From Buddleja alternifolia (Eukaryota; Streptophyta; Magnoliopsida; Lamiales; Scrophulariaceae): 64,000 nt of DNA. The position numbers were made by a program, and so were the translations under genes. Where the stretch lies: assembly GCA_019426215.1 (NCBI GenBank), contig CM033401.1, positions 17,179,134-17,243,133 on the forward strand. The letters are read 5' to 3'. This document shows, piece by piece, positions 12,740 through 24,422 of the stretch (positions are counted from its first letter, which is position 1; each line of letters begins with the position of its first letter). The notes below the pieces were generated by a model. It did no database searches and was not told where the DNA came from. It saw nothing but the letters and a program-made list of their open reading frames with translations.

Positions 12740-12971
12740 ATTAGACTGAGCGGTTCAACAGGTGCAGTATGGTTCCTACTCCCGGATTCAACATTCGATA
12801 GAACCCGGGAGTGGGGGCCATTATGATCTGCACCAAAATATACCTAAGGGCATTATGGTAATTACATGTGTCCCCAAGTCGGGTCAGGTCACCACCTATG
12901 GGCGAGCATCCGTGGATAACTCGTCGTACGAGGCCAACAAGGGCGGAAGACCTGCCAAAGATAATTGGGTC

Positions 12972-13024
<53 letters not shown>

Positions 13025-13366
13025 TCTAAGAGACCAATACATCAAGGAGACTGAACCTGATAGTTTATTAATTAAATTAGGCCCATGGCCTGTAGCCCAC
13101 TACCAGCTCCCTATAAATACCTTGGAGGAGCTGGGAGAGACTCATTATTTACTCCCCCAGTAAAAATTCACTGGCTATTGAGAGTAACTCTACAAAAGAA
13201 CTACGAACTGACTTGATCCCACATATCTTGAGTACATAGGCATCTCGAAATAACCGAGTGTAGTCTATAACTTAACCAACCCTTAACCTAGTTTGTCGTG
13301 AGTTGAATCGGTTCCCTCACTCCACGTGGTCATTCACGCGACAATCACTGTCTGACGATTTTTACC

Positions 13367-13367
<1 letters not shown>
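12740..13367 (+). other. Possible LTR-like fragment
   Basis: Contains CTATAAATACC at about 13112 followed by transcript-leader-like sequence, directly beside the gypsy-type remnant. I could not find matching ends or a target duplication, so the identity is a guess. The region also holds the TTA microsatellite. Confidence 0.22.
12972..13022. repeat. (TTA)n microsatellite
   Basis: About 17 uninterrupted TTA units. In one frame they give a meaningless poly-leucine ORF. Confidence 0.97.

Positions 13368-13405
<38 letters not shown>
13368..13405. repeat. (TA)n microsatellite
   Basis: About 19 TA units followed by TGTATGTATATA. Confidence 0.97.
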
Positions 13406-13413
<8 letters not shown>

Positions 13414-14284
13414 ATAATGAGTTCAATGAGTTTTTGTTAATTAGTATAAGTAAAATCTGTGGTGAAATTCAAAATAAGTTAAATTTGAAAGTAATGACTA
13501 AATATTTTGAAAAAATCACTAAAACACATAAAATTTTCATAAAACATATCATTCGCAATTATATGAAGTTTTTAGAAGGATCAAACTTGTTATAATTGAT
13601 GTATATCCTACCTTCATTTTCATACTTGATAGATGCTGTGCAAAATATAAAAAATAATATTTAAAATTATTTTTACAAATTATAATTAAGCACAAAATAT
13701 TTAAATTTATTATAACATATTTTTATATTATTTTAAATTTCAGGAAATTTTGAATTGCAATTGAAATTTCCGTAAAAGAAATTGCAAAATCAAATTGAAA
13801 ATGGAATTTCGCTTCGGGACCCAAAAAACTCGAAATTCAGCATTTGGGTGGAACTTCAAGGCCATGCATAATACAAAGGGCCAGGGCAAATGATTTCTGT
13901 GAAGTCTTCAAACGAAATAGTAAGACAAAAAACAAGAGAACCCTTGTCAACATTCATCAAGTTACATTTCACATTTTAATTTATCTCAAAAATGATCATT
14001 GAACCCTCCCCCTTGCCCTCCCCTCCCAACAGATAATCAACAAATACAAAAACTAGCAACCCAAAACCATATAAGATGATAAAGTTCATACAGAGAAGGC
14101 CACCAAAAGTATAATCTATGGAAGTACGCATCTTCAGCAGCATTTTAGGATCTCCAACACCTGCAACCAACGCTCACTTTCAATCAAACTTATAAAAGGT
14201 TCTTCGCGCGTACGAAAACAAATTAAATCATTATTATTGTTTTTTATTACCTTTCGCAGAAACTCATCCATGCTTATGAAATGC
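13406..14284. other. AT-rich flank and 3' UTR region of the DCN1-like gene
   Basis: No gene seen in 13406-13950. The part next to 14284 should contain the 3' UTR of the minus-strand DCN1-like gene; the poly(A) site cannot be placed. Confidence 0.4.
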
Positions 14285-17200
14285 TTACACATTTGGTTTC
14301 TGTTTCATCCATTCAACAAAATTATCGAGAATTAAGGGCCAAGCTTCACAGGTATCATAATTCTCAAGGTCTGGAAAGCTTATCTGTCAAAGTAATATTA
14401 TTGTAAAAATCATATGAGAAACATGAAGAAGCACGCAGAAAATTTGCACAATTTTCTAAACCAAAGCTGTAAATAAAGATGGAATTAACTGAGAGAGAAC
14501 ACATCTCAGAACAGCAATAAGTACCTCTTGGCAAAACCGAAGAAAGTTTGTCCACTGATCCATGTTCACTACCTTGTAGTCTCTCTGGCTCTGATGTCAA
14601 AACAAATTATTTAAACTAGTCAGTAATGGACACTCGATGTGTGCGCAAAAAAATTAAATTTGATAAGAGGATTTTTAAATTAAATTAATGTGAGAAAAAG
14701 GAAAAAAAAAAGAGATGGGTAACAATAATATAAAAAGAAATTAAAAAAAAAACTTTTCTATTTCGGGTGTTATAAACCATGTGTTTGTCCTCAAGTCACC
14801 CCATCAAAATTATTGAGGTGTCATTATGTCGGTTATATGGTGCATTACACCTAATTCATAGAATAAAATCGCTGGACAATCCAAAGCAGTTTCTATAGGA
14901 TCTACAAGGTGCTCTTCAACTCTATAATAGTATAGATAAACAAATTTTTTTTGAAAAAAATGCAAGGTCATAGCACGGAAACCAATAAAAAATAAACAAT
15001 CAAACATGCATGGCAGGTGTACACAATTGTCGAAAAAGCTTAACAAGAGGACTAAATATAATAGTGGCCACTCACCTGAAGAAATTTAATGAATGAATCA
15101 ACCTGGGGTTGATATTTCAACCCCAAAACCAGGTCTATTAATATGCAGGTGCTCTCAATGTCTAAACACTTCTGCTTTTCTTCTGAAAGAGTTGAACAAA
15201 CCAGCCAAAGTTTAGAAAGTGGCACAACCCAAAGCTCATAACAAGACAATGCCAATAACAAACAGTAGTTTTCGCACAATTAAAATCTTACCTGTTAGGC
15301 AGTACCCGAAGGCAAATTGATAGAAATCCTCAAAATTCTCTACCTTTAATACCTTCGCGTCAACAAACTCAAAATTAGTCAGCCAGCTCACATTCTCAAA
15401 CAGACTAGAATATTAACGAGGACATAATTGCCAGAGGAAAGCTACCTCTCTTTCCAATTCCGGGAGTGTTTTCTTCAATTTATTGATGGTGTCAACTTTA
15501 AGAGCTTTCAAGCCTCTTCGCCACTCATCCTGATGATTATGGGAAAAACATGGAAATTAGATAACATGAGATATCTGAAGTAAAGAGCACAGCATATGCA
15601 GATCATTTACAGACAAAACACCGCAGAGTGGCACTACATGATGAGATCAGAGATGAAACACACCATGCACAAGTAGGAGGATGCCTTTTACGTGTTGGCT
15701 CATCCAATAAATTAAATCATTCATGAGATGATGTGCGTAACTAAATGATATTTATGGAAAAATTAAAGTAGCATGAGGCAATAATATTGAAATGGGGACG
15801 GCACAGTGTAATATCAATTTTACCAACCACTAATTATTTTTCAGCAGTGCACAGCTGACAGACCAATTGCACAGGAAGGACATTTGGAATCCTTAGTGCA
15901 TATTACCAAATGATGGAAGGGGAAGGGGATAAACCTAGAATAAGAAAGCTCTAAAAATATGAATAACAAAAGAAACTTATATATGTTGAACCGTAATAGG
16001 AGTCACCTGAGTAAAATATCCTTGCTTTTGAGCTTTCATTTTCCTTAAGACAGGTGAAATTTGTGAAGGCTCAGTTCCATAGAAATATACATCCTTGAGC
16101 AGATATTTGAACTTGTGAGATTTTCAGCATTAATTAACTTACCAAGCAAGCATCAAAATCCTGACATCAGTATGATCTACTTGTAAATCAGAGCATAGCG
16201 CCTCGATCCCGTCTGGGCTGTGCAACAAAATCAATGCATAAGATTATAAGATATACGGATTTTATTGAGCAACTTAAATTATATTCAAACTTTACAGCTT
16301 TTTCACAAATAATGTGCTAAATAGAGAGAGTTACATGACAAGCACTATATTAGTCAGCATCTAGGTGATACAGACCCTTAGTATCGTTATAACAAAGGTC
16401 CTCGATCTTTCGCACCAGGATTTCTCTCATTGAAGACATAAGACAAATTAAAGAAAATTTATAGTCAATAACATAATATTCATTTTTCTTCATATACTCA
16501 CCATGTTCTATCGGAGGAATCTCAACATCTAATACTATTTCCCTCTCCTTTTTCTCTTTTTTAGCATAGTTTTTCAGACATTTTCCTCATGTATCATCAC
16601 ATATCTACATAATTGAGTATACAAATTTTTGAGAGAAGTGTACTGTAGGCCAAAACACATGCTTAGGGAAATAGACAAGCATGGAGAGAATTAGAAATCC
16701 AAAGTTAAGTCTAAATGGAAGCTCATAAGGTGAGGCGAATAGTGCTTAATATATAATTTTGTCTGCAAAGTCTTTCCATGGAGTTATAAATAGACAAGCA
16801 TGGAGAGAATTAGAAATCCAAAGTTAAGTCTAAATGGAAGCTCATAAGGTGAGGCGAATAGTGCTTAATATGTAATTTTGTCTGCAAAGTCTTTCCATGG
16901 AGTTATAAATAGAGATAAAGAAAAGAGTTTCCTTGGAAGTAGATTTCGAGGACTTAAGCACCATTAAACAAAGTCTTTCTATTCTCTTTCTTTCAATTTT
17001 TTTTTTTTTGGTTTTGTTGCTTTGAGCAGTTTTTTTTTTTTTTTTAAATGTTACTGGTAGTAATTACCCAAGGAGAAGGGATTTATGTGCATTTGCATGA
17101 TTTACAAAAGATCTGAAGAAGACACCACAAGGGGGCCAGATGATTCAGATGTCCTGGGTGGGACATAAAAAAGGTTGCCGGTTGAGTGCACGAACTTGCA

Positions 17201-20200
17201 TACTTAAATATTTTTAAAACTAAGAATAGTACTAAAAGGACACATTGCAAAACCAAGAAGGAAAGAGATGGTAAAAAAAGAGTCGAGTGTGAAAGGCATA
17301 ATATGCTATAAACAAGAAGAATAAATTAATAACTTTTGAGATAATTGACAAACAACATGAAAAATACTATCTTAACACCAAAACCATGAGATAACTAAAA
17401 ATGGTTTTTAGAAGAAAAAGTAACGAGACTAAGGGTCTGTATACTAAGGGTCGAGGACCTTTGTTATAACGATACTAAGGGTCTGATAACTAACAATGGT
17501 TTTTGTTTCTGTTTTAAGGGTCTGTATATGTTAATAAAATTAGAGACTAAGGGTCTGTATACTAAGGGTCTGTATATGTTAATAAAATTTTTGAAATGAA
17601 ATCAAATCTCTAATATGTTAATTAAGCTTAAAACAGAAACATAAACCATTGTTTTAACGAAAATAAAAGGGTGAGAGTATGAAGCCAGAACAAAAAAAAA
17701 AAGATAAAAAAACATAAACTATCTGTGGCTAGACTAAAAGAGGACAAATTCTTCTAGAATCACAGGAAGCTTGATGATACTATGGAAAAGAACAGAACAA
17801 TTTTTGAAGAGGGTATGTTTCTAATACCTCTCCAGTATACCTTGTTTTGATGAACTTGAATCTAAAAATTGTTGTTTTATAACAAATTTAGCAATTCGGG
17901 CCTTTTAAAGTTAGAAAGAAAGTCCTTTTGTTCACACTCAGGGACACACAACAACAAGTAGGCGACTTTGGGCCTCAGAATGGTTACACCCTAAATACCC
18001 AAGCATACAACCCAATCGCCTAGGCGTACGCCCCATAGGGCAAAGCCCATTCGCGTTGCCCCAAGGCATATATTTACAGCAACCCGCTTGGGCTTCAGAA
18101 CTATCACATCATTCTTGTGTACTGTGGCCTCAGAAAATCTAATGAGTTATGCAAACTTATGAAACTTCTATATGGCAAAGAAAAATAACCTTTGCTGCTC
18201 CTGAAATGGCTATGCATTTACTTATCAAAAAAACTCAAAGTTTCTTCATGAACATTTTCCACCAAGGTTGCTTATTGATGTGTGTTTTACCGGAATTTTG
18301 ACAAAACAGTAAATTACCGATGATTTAATATAGAGGTAAGCAAATCGGAACGTGGTTTTGCAAATACATACATACTTTGTTTGAATCAGTTTCATTCAAG
18401 AGAAAAAAATCCACATAACTTCTGTAACATCCTATATTTCCGGCTCCTAATTTTATAGAGATTAAGCTAAGAATTATAATTTCCGGCTCCTAGTTTTAAG
18501 GGTCTGTATATGTTAATAAAATTAAGGGTCTGTATATTTTTTGTTTCTGTTTTAAGCTTAATTAACATATTAGAGATTTGATTTCATTTCAAAAATTTTA
18601 TTGTATAATTATATATGAGTTGTGATTATTTCCAGAAATTTTGGGAATTTTACCAAGAACAGAGGATTTTACAAAATTGTTTGAAACTTAATTGCCTATC
18701 CTGAAAATGTTTACCTGTGCAGCATGTTTTGATGATCAAAACACCACCTTAAAGAAGTCAAATAAATCTGAAAATTTTATGTCATGTTATTCAACTTGAT
18801 TCCCCTGTTACTGTAAAATTTAAGAGCAAAATCATACTTTGAGAATTTCTGTAGTGAAGCTGCATTAGTTTATAGCTTACATTACACTTGTTTGAACCAA
18901 ATTGCCTACATGGCAAGGTTCTACTATATGCATATACGACTTGCTTTATTTGGTTGGATTATAAAGTATCATTGGTTTGAAAATATAACGGTGTATTTGG
19001 ACAGCAGGAGAGATTTGTGGTTCAGACGAGACACGAGGCGACAACGCCGAGTTGTAACTGTGAGGATTTCTTTTTTCCTTGAAACTCTTTAACTGCTTTA
19101 CCTAACTGGGATTCCCTTGTTTCGTTCTGCAACTATCTTATCGATATCTTGATGATTGATTCTTGATGAATGTTACTCCTTAAGTGTCCCGCTCTAGTCA
19201 ATATCTCGTGATTCCTCATGTTATCCTTTTCACGTCTATGGTACATGTTTTGCCTCGAAAGGATCTTTGGTCTAATCGTTGTCAATTCCCGTGAGTCTTA
19301 TCATACGAATATCAAGTCAATATCTTTCTTAACATGTTGAAACCATTGTATTCCTTGGTTCTACTCCGTCTGCTAAAGGAGCTAAGTGCTATGCGGGACA
19401 AAGTGCCACGCACGTGGGAGCCACCTCTTGAAGCCAAGGCGCAAAGTGCTACACGGCAGGGGCCACCTCTAGAATCCTAATGTCCGGCATCCATGTGCGA
19501 TGTGTGTCCTTTTCTTGGTATAAGCTTTGACTCTTAAAAACAGAGTGGAGGGAGCTACGTGCTATACGGGACAAAGCGCCACGCAACGGTGGGGGCCACC
19601 TCTTGAACCCGTAGGAGCCACCTCTAGAATCCCGACACCTGAAAATTTCGCAGATTGAAGGGAGCTAAGTGCTATACGGGACAAAGTGCCAAGCGACGGC
19701 GGGGGCCACCTCTTGAACCCATAGGAGCCACCACTAGAATCCCGACCCCTGCAAATCTCAAAAGGTGTGAAATCTCCCACTGGTATGGGACATTTGGGAG
19801 ACGTAACACAGTTGTATGACACGTATCTAAAGTATATGAGTTATTCATTCTGGCTTCATTATATGTTTCGTAATTGATGTTCATTGCTTTGATAGTTTGT
19901 TTTCTCCAATGATTCAATTGATACGTGTGATCTTGTTTCTTTTGTAATCTTCCGCTGTAGATTCCATTTTATAGATAAAGGTAAAGCAAACCGTTAGCCT
20001 ACCTTACTAAGTCATTCAGACTCACCCCACTAAGTCATTTAGACTCACCCCTCTTTCTTTCTTACTTTTCAGATCAGCATAGCATGTCGGATCCGGAGTG
20101 AGAAGTGGGGATGAAAAGATGCATTGTATGGTTTCTCTTAAAGTGAGTTATGTTTGAGATGTATCATTTTGTATAAAGATTCTAGTCTTGGAGACCTTTA

Positions 20201-22239
20201 GTTGATGAAGTTTTTTGCCTGGACTCGTGCATGGCTAATGAGGAATTTATAGTTAGTTCAATTGGAATGTAAAATTTTATTTCAGCAGGTAAAGTATTCG
20301 TACAGCTCTGACGCTTGGCGTTGGCTCGAGAAGGGACGGTCTCCCGGATCGAGCTGGCGTCGCGGTGTGACCGGCCACAGGTGGTTGGTGGGGGCCACAA
20401 CTTCCCACCCTTTGTAAACATTAATGGTGCAACCAAATCCTTCAAGAAACTACCCTCTGCGTAAGAACCACCCCCACCCCCCCGGTTGAGCTCCTAAAAA
20501 AACCAGAAAAAGAGAGAATATTTGATGCTATCCATGGCACCTTGCCAGAAGGTAAATCAAGGACAAACATGAAGATAACACATATACAAAAGAAAAATAT
20601 TCGGTTTGAGATTGCTAAGTATAAAAAATTTCATTGCCATGCTCGTTCTGTAACCTAAACTTCTCAACATGATATGAAAATCTCATTCTATAACCAAAGC
20701 TTCTCGACAACTGTAATCATTGCAGGGACCCCCAACACATGAACATTTGAGAGAGGTAGGAAAATTTTCAAAAAACAGACAGAATAGCGCATATGATGCT
20801 ACATTTCAGCATATCTTTGAACCCAAGAAAACATATGTTGGCACCAAAGCTGAAGAGAACAAGAAAAATAGTTGAGAGCAGCTCGAATTCAGCTGAGTGT
20901 AGAAGCTGAAAGTATCACCATTGGTGCCCGTTGGAATTAACAGCTATTCAATGTCTTTGCATCAAGGTGCAGCTTCCAAGGAGGAGCAGATAATATTTTT
21001 TGTTAATTTCATAGTTATCATCATTCTTACACAGCTACACCTCAGTCAAAGAAGCATAAAGGAACTAGTGCAGTACGTAATTCACAAAGATGGATACATA
21101 ATGTTCTGATAAGATATAAATATATACTAATGGCCATTTAAGCCTTAGCAGATATGAATTGAACAAAGGAGTGATTGTCAAAAATATCTAACACGCGTGC
21201 ATGCAGAAAGTTGGAAAGACAGTAAATTGACTATAAAAACTCACTCAATAATGCTTGAGGATTTATTGGCATATTTGGTGTAAAGTTCATCAACACGTTC
21301 CTGCACCTTTGTTGCAGCTCTACTCGATGCTGAAAAAGTAGAATGTAAAAGTCAGAGAACTAGTAATGAATGGCATATATGTTATATGCAACTTTGTGAT
21401 GACAGGTAAGTGTGCCCCATCCACCGAGAGAAACGCAACCCCTTATTTCTGTCTTGAAACAGATAAGTAATCATAGAAATCTATTTACAATTTATCATAC
21501 AAGAAAAAAGATGGTCTTATTGAAGTTCAACCATACTTAAACATAGATCTCACATTGGTCTAACTCACTAACTCAATTAAAACACGAGGTAATTATATAG
21601 AACTCGTTAATGTGCTCCTTCTGTGAAAAGCCGACAATGTGATATTTCGTGCCTAGCATAGGAAAGAGACTAATTCCAAACAACTTCAGTCCGATTTGTT
21701 TCTTAATAATATTCATGTGCATTTGAAGATGAGCGTCACAACCGACTGAATAATACTAATTATTTAAAATCATAAATTTCCCACTCCAAGTGTAAAAATA
21801 CATATCTACTTAGCAATTATAAAAAGAAAAAAGGTAAATTGCTCAGTGCATTTGTAGCCTGATCTCAAAATACAAGATCAACTTTGAGTTCTTAGAATTA
21901 ATGACTTTATTTTCAACAATTAGTTAGAAAATCTCAACATCCTATATCATATTGAATTCAAAATGTAAACTCAATTCTCATCAGACCCACAAAAACTCCG
22001 CTCAAGAATACCCCATCAAGGACAATAAAACAATCCCAGACAAGAATTTGCATTCAATGCTACTGAAAACTATGAAAAACCTATAATATTGTAAAATGGA
22101 AAAAAGGGTCAAAAAAATAAGGAAAAAAGAGAAAATATTATGCAACACAAAATATACCAGAACGAACTGAATCCACGCGGGCACTTTTTACAGATGGAGA
22201 GGTATGATTATCAGATTTTCTCTTGGATGCTCGAGTCAT
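14285..22239 (-). CDS. DCN1-like protein (DCUN1 domain), nine exons
   Basis: Scaffold that helps attach NEDD8 to cullins by binding the cullin C-terminus and the NEDD8 E2; expected in nucleus and cytoplasm. Exons (minus strand, coding order): 22239-22158, 21329-21245, 16217-16143, 16043-16007, 15529-15446, 15352-15292, 15182-15076, 14590-14525, 14383-14285. All introns are GT-AG, phases join, and the total is 696 nt (231 residues plus stop). The start gives MTRASKRKS, then a basic Ser-rich tail, a YANKSSSIID segment, ALCSDLQVDHTDVRILMLAW, QGYFTQDEWRRGLKAL and ENFEDFYQFAF. The cullin-binding patch is present: Asp188 in NMDQW, Ala213 in EAWP, Asp219 in LDNF. No UBA domain. Length and features suggest the short plant DCN1-like type. 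Intron 2 is about 4.9 kb and repeat-filled. It looks intact; expression is not shown. Confidence 0.93.
16671..16912. repeat. 119-bp tandem duplication in intron 2
   Basis: Two nearly identical copies start at 16671 and 16790 (ATAGACAAGCATGGAGAG) and end in GAGTTATAAATAG. The copies differ at very few sites, so the duplication is recent. Confidence 0.93.
17431..17655. repeat. Scrambled block of short repeated and inverted copies in intron 2
   Basis: The string AAGGGTCTG recurs five times, several followed by TATATGTTAATAAAATT. Positions 17451-17485 are a perfect 35-bp inverted copy of 16371-16405. Positions 17585-17640 recur inverted near 18546-18602, inside the solo LTR. An inner inverted repeat pairs 17493-17518 with 17627-17653. 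Confidence 0.85.
18423..20399 (+). mobile_element. Solo LTR, gypsy-type, in intron 2 of the DCN1-like gene
   Basis: Begins TGTAACATCC and ends GGGGCCACA, flanked by a perfect 5-bp duplication ACTTC (18418-18422 and 20400-20404). About 1,977 bp with no internal coding region. The TGTAACA start is common in plant Ty3/gypsy LTRs; the superfamily is inferred from this only. It lies antisense to the host gene. Confidence 0.82.
19378..19745 (+). repeat. Degenerate tandem repeat inside the solo LTR
   Basis: Three copies start near 19378, 19549 and 19661 and share GAGCTA(A/C)GTGCTAT, GGGACAAAG(T/C)GCCA and GCCACCTCTTGAA. Likely a subrepeat of the LTR family. Confidence 0.8.
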
Positions 22240-22439
22240 ATTTCTCTTGTTGCTCAACAGTATCTTCTTCAGTTCTTCAAATTACAAGAAGAAAGATGTG
22301 GGTTGCTTTTGGGGGTTCATTGGGTTCATAAGGAGATTTTATACATTTACCGAGAGGGAGGGGTGGAATGTACAAGACGCAGGTTTTCGAGGGGTCGGAG
22401 GAAAAGAAGGTTCATTTATCAGACATTTCTTTTCAAGGG

Positions 22440-22783
22440 AATAATGATAAAGCCCGACTCGAAAAAAGTTCAACTCAAACTTGACATTTCTTTGAGCTCA
22501 AGTCGAACCCCATGAGTTTGAGCCCGACTATTGAGTCGAGTTTGAGCTCGTTTGTATGTGTTCCGGAGCTAACGAGCCTCCTTCTTTTAACATTTATATT
22601 ATATATATATATATATATATATTTGGGCCTATGCTCAAGTTTTGGCTCGGGAGCTCAAGCCGAGCTATCTATTCCTATTGCGAGCTCAAGCTCGAGCTCA
22701 GCATACACGGCTCGATCGGCTCGAGCTCGAGCCTGAAAAAATCACCATGCTCGGCTCAAGCTCTACTCGTGAACACCCCTAAT
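22440..22783. mobile_element. hAT-like GAGCTCGAG-rich fragment
   Basis: Rich in GAGCTCGAGC and GGCTCGAGC strings, with a (TA)n core near 22600-22621. The right end read on the minus strand is TAGGGGTGTTCACGAG, like the TAGGGGTG end of the complete hAT element at 57018-57843. The left end and a target duplication could not be fixed. Confidence 0.55.
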
Positions 22784-23200
22784 GAATGCCGCAACAATTT
22801 CTCTAATGTCAGTGGAGTTGATAAATATGCCCCTTTTGCATAGTTTATTGTTCGTCGGTCCACCTAATATTGTTGGTGCATATAATTAGGATGTTTTTTA
22901 CAATCTTATCTCTGCTTTTAATGGTGTCTGGTGCATTGATTTTATTGGACCTGATGTTACTTAGAATCACCCGCACTATCTCAATCTCCTTTCACTTGTG
23001 AAACCCAACTAAGAGGGTGTTTGGGTGACTTTATAAGTCGCTTAAAATATTGTGTAAGATGTATAAGATTTTATAAGTTCCATCCATTTAGGGAGGACTT
23101 GTAAGTTTTCTAAAAAGATATTAAGGAGCTTATAAACTTATTAAACCTAGTAAATAACACGTGCGTCACACGTGAACCATTTAATCTCGTCGAAACAATT

Positions 23201-23420
23201 TAACTATATAGATATTTAATCAAGTTGAAAATAAATTAGTCAAAATTTAATTAATTTTAATTTAACTAAGTAAATTTTTTACTGAATAAACTATAAGTAT
23301 TTAAAAAATTCAACTATATAAATATTTATTCAAGTCGAAAATGAATTATTCAAAATTTAATTAATTTTAATTTAACTAAGTAAATTTTTTACTCAATAAA
23401 CTATAAGTATTTAAAAAATT
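23201..23420. repeat. 110-bp tandem duplication
   Basis: Copies at 23201 and 23311 share TTTAATTAATTTTAATTTAA and CTATAAGTATTTAAAAAATT. AT-rich. Confidence 0.88.
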
Positions 23421-23508
23421 AAATATTGATTGACATGTAAATCCCAATTAACACGTAAAATAATTATGTAAAAAAAGTGAAACCTTGATAATTATATAAT
23501 AAGTAAAT

Positions 23509-24323
23509 TAGCTCAACTCTAAATACTGAGAATCATTATCAAAAACTTGATATACACTTACGCTGTTGAAATCTATATTCATCCCTAAAAGCTCAAAACC
23601 TCCATAGCTAAAGTTTCTTTGAGCTTAAACATCTTTACAGCCAAACCAATATCTGATACCTCTTCATAGAAGAATTATCATTTTCTAAAGAGATATTCTA
23701 AAAGTATTTGAACTTTTCAAATCAAACAAACCTTGATAAAACTCATCAACCTCTTCTATCTGTGTGACGAAGTTGTTGAAGACAAAGTAGTATTTCTGTG
23801 TGAGAAAAGCTTGTCAAAAGCAGATCTAAGTGGAGTTGAAATCTTTGTGATTAGAGAACTCGAGATCAAGTCTTCACCATTTGCTATTGTGTTGAAGCTA
23901 TCTTTGTGAAGTTTCGTGATTCATTTTAGTGAATTCCTCCTGTGTGGAAATGAGTGGAAGGACGGAGCTAGGATTACACAAACCCAGTGAACCTTACAAT
24001 TCTCATGTCTTATTTACTTACTGTTTTATTGCTTTATTTATTACTATCTTCATACATTATCATAAAGCATACTTTATTAAATCTCTAAGAGCAACTAAAT
24101 ATTTTTCAAGCGCCTAATTTTTCACACTAAGAGACTTGTACAAGTCTTCCACTGTGCTAACCCTGATATCAGTGGCGAGCGCCTGATCCACCTTGATCAA
24201 GTACTCAAGACTATTGTCTATGTTACCTTTCTAAAAACAAGTCTTAAAATTCGAAAAGAATTTTAGGGTCTATTCAAACCCCTTCTCCTTCTAGACCCTT
24301 TTATATGCCACTTGGGACCAACA
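23509..24323 (+). repeat. Truncated 5' LTR of element B
   Basis: Matches the second half of the element C LTR from GCTCAAC to GGGACCAACA. The U3 part with the TATA box is missing. Confidence 0.88.
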
Positions 24324-24325
24324 AG

Positions 24326-24337
24326 TGGTATTAGAGC
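24326..24337 (+). other. Primer-binding site of element B
   Basis: TGGTATTAGAGC starts two bases after the LTR and differs by one base from the usual initiator-Met tRNA complement TGGTATCAGAGC. Confidence 0.85.
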
Positions 24338-24422
24338 GGCTGAAGTTGAAAATTTTAAATTTCCAAGCACAACTGCTTGTTTAGATCCTCTTTATATTTT
24401 AGTTGCTTTAAAAGTTTCTTTC

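Larger units (their letters stand above)
22240..23508. other. Upstream region of the DCN1-like gene
   Basis: Should hold the promoter and 5' UTR of the minus-strand gene just above 22239. The rest is a hAT-like fragment, AT-rich sequence and a tandem duplication. GGGTGTTTGGGTGACTTTA near 23014 looks like a MITE end, but no partner end was found. Confidence 0.4.

Noticed and set aside
12762..13163. 133-codon open frame with a poly-leucine run
   Set aside because: The leucines are the TTA microsatellite and the rest matches no family.
13404..13595. 63-codon AT-rich open frame
   Set aside because: Short, Lys/Asn/Ile-rich as expected by chance in AT-rich DNA.
16371..16430. Possible third exon of the DCN1-like gene
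   Set aside because: The reading is not DCN1-like and the sequence is an inverted copy of 17451-17485; the true preceding exon is 21329-21245.
22440..22783. Complete hAT element
   Set aside because: Only the right end is clear; left end and 8-bp duplication were not found.
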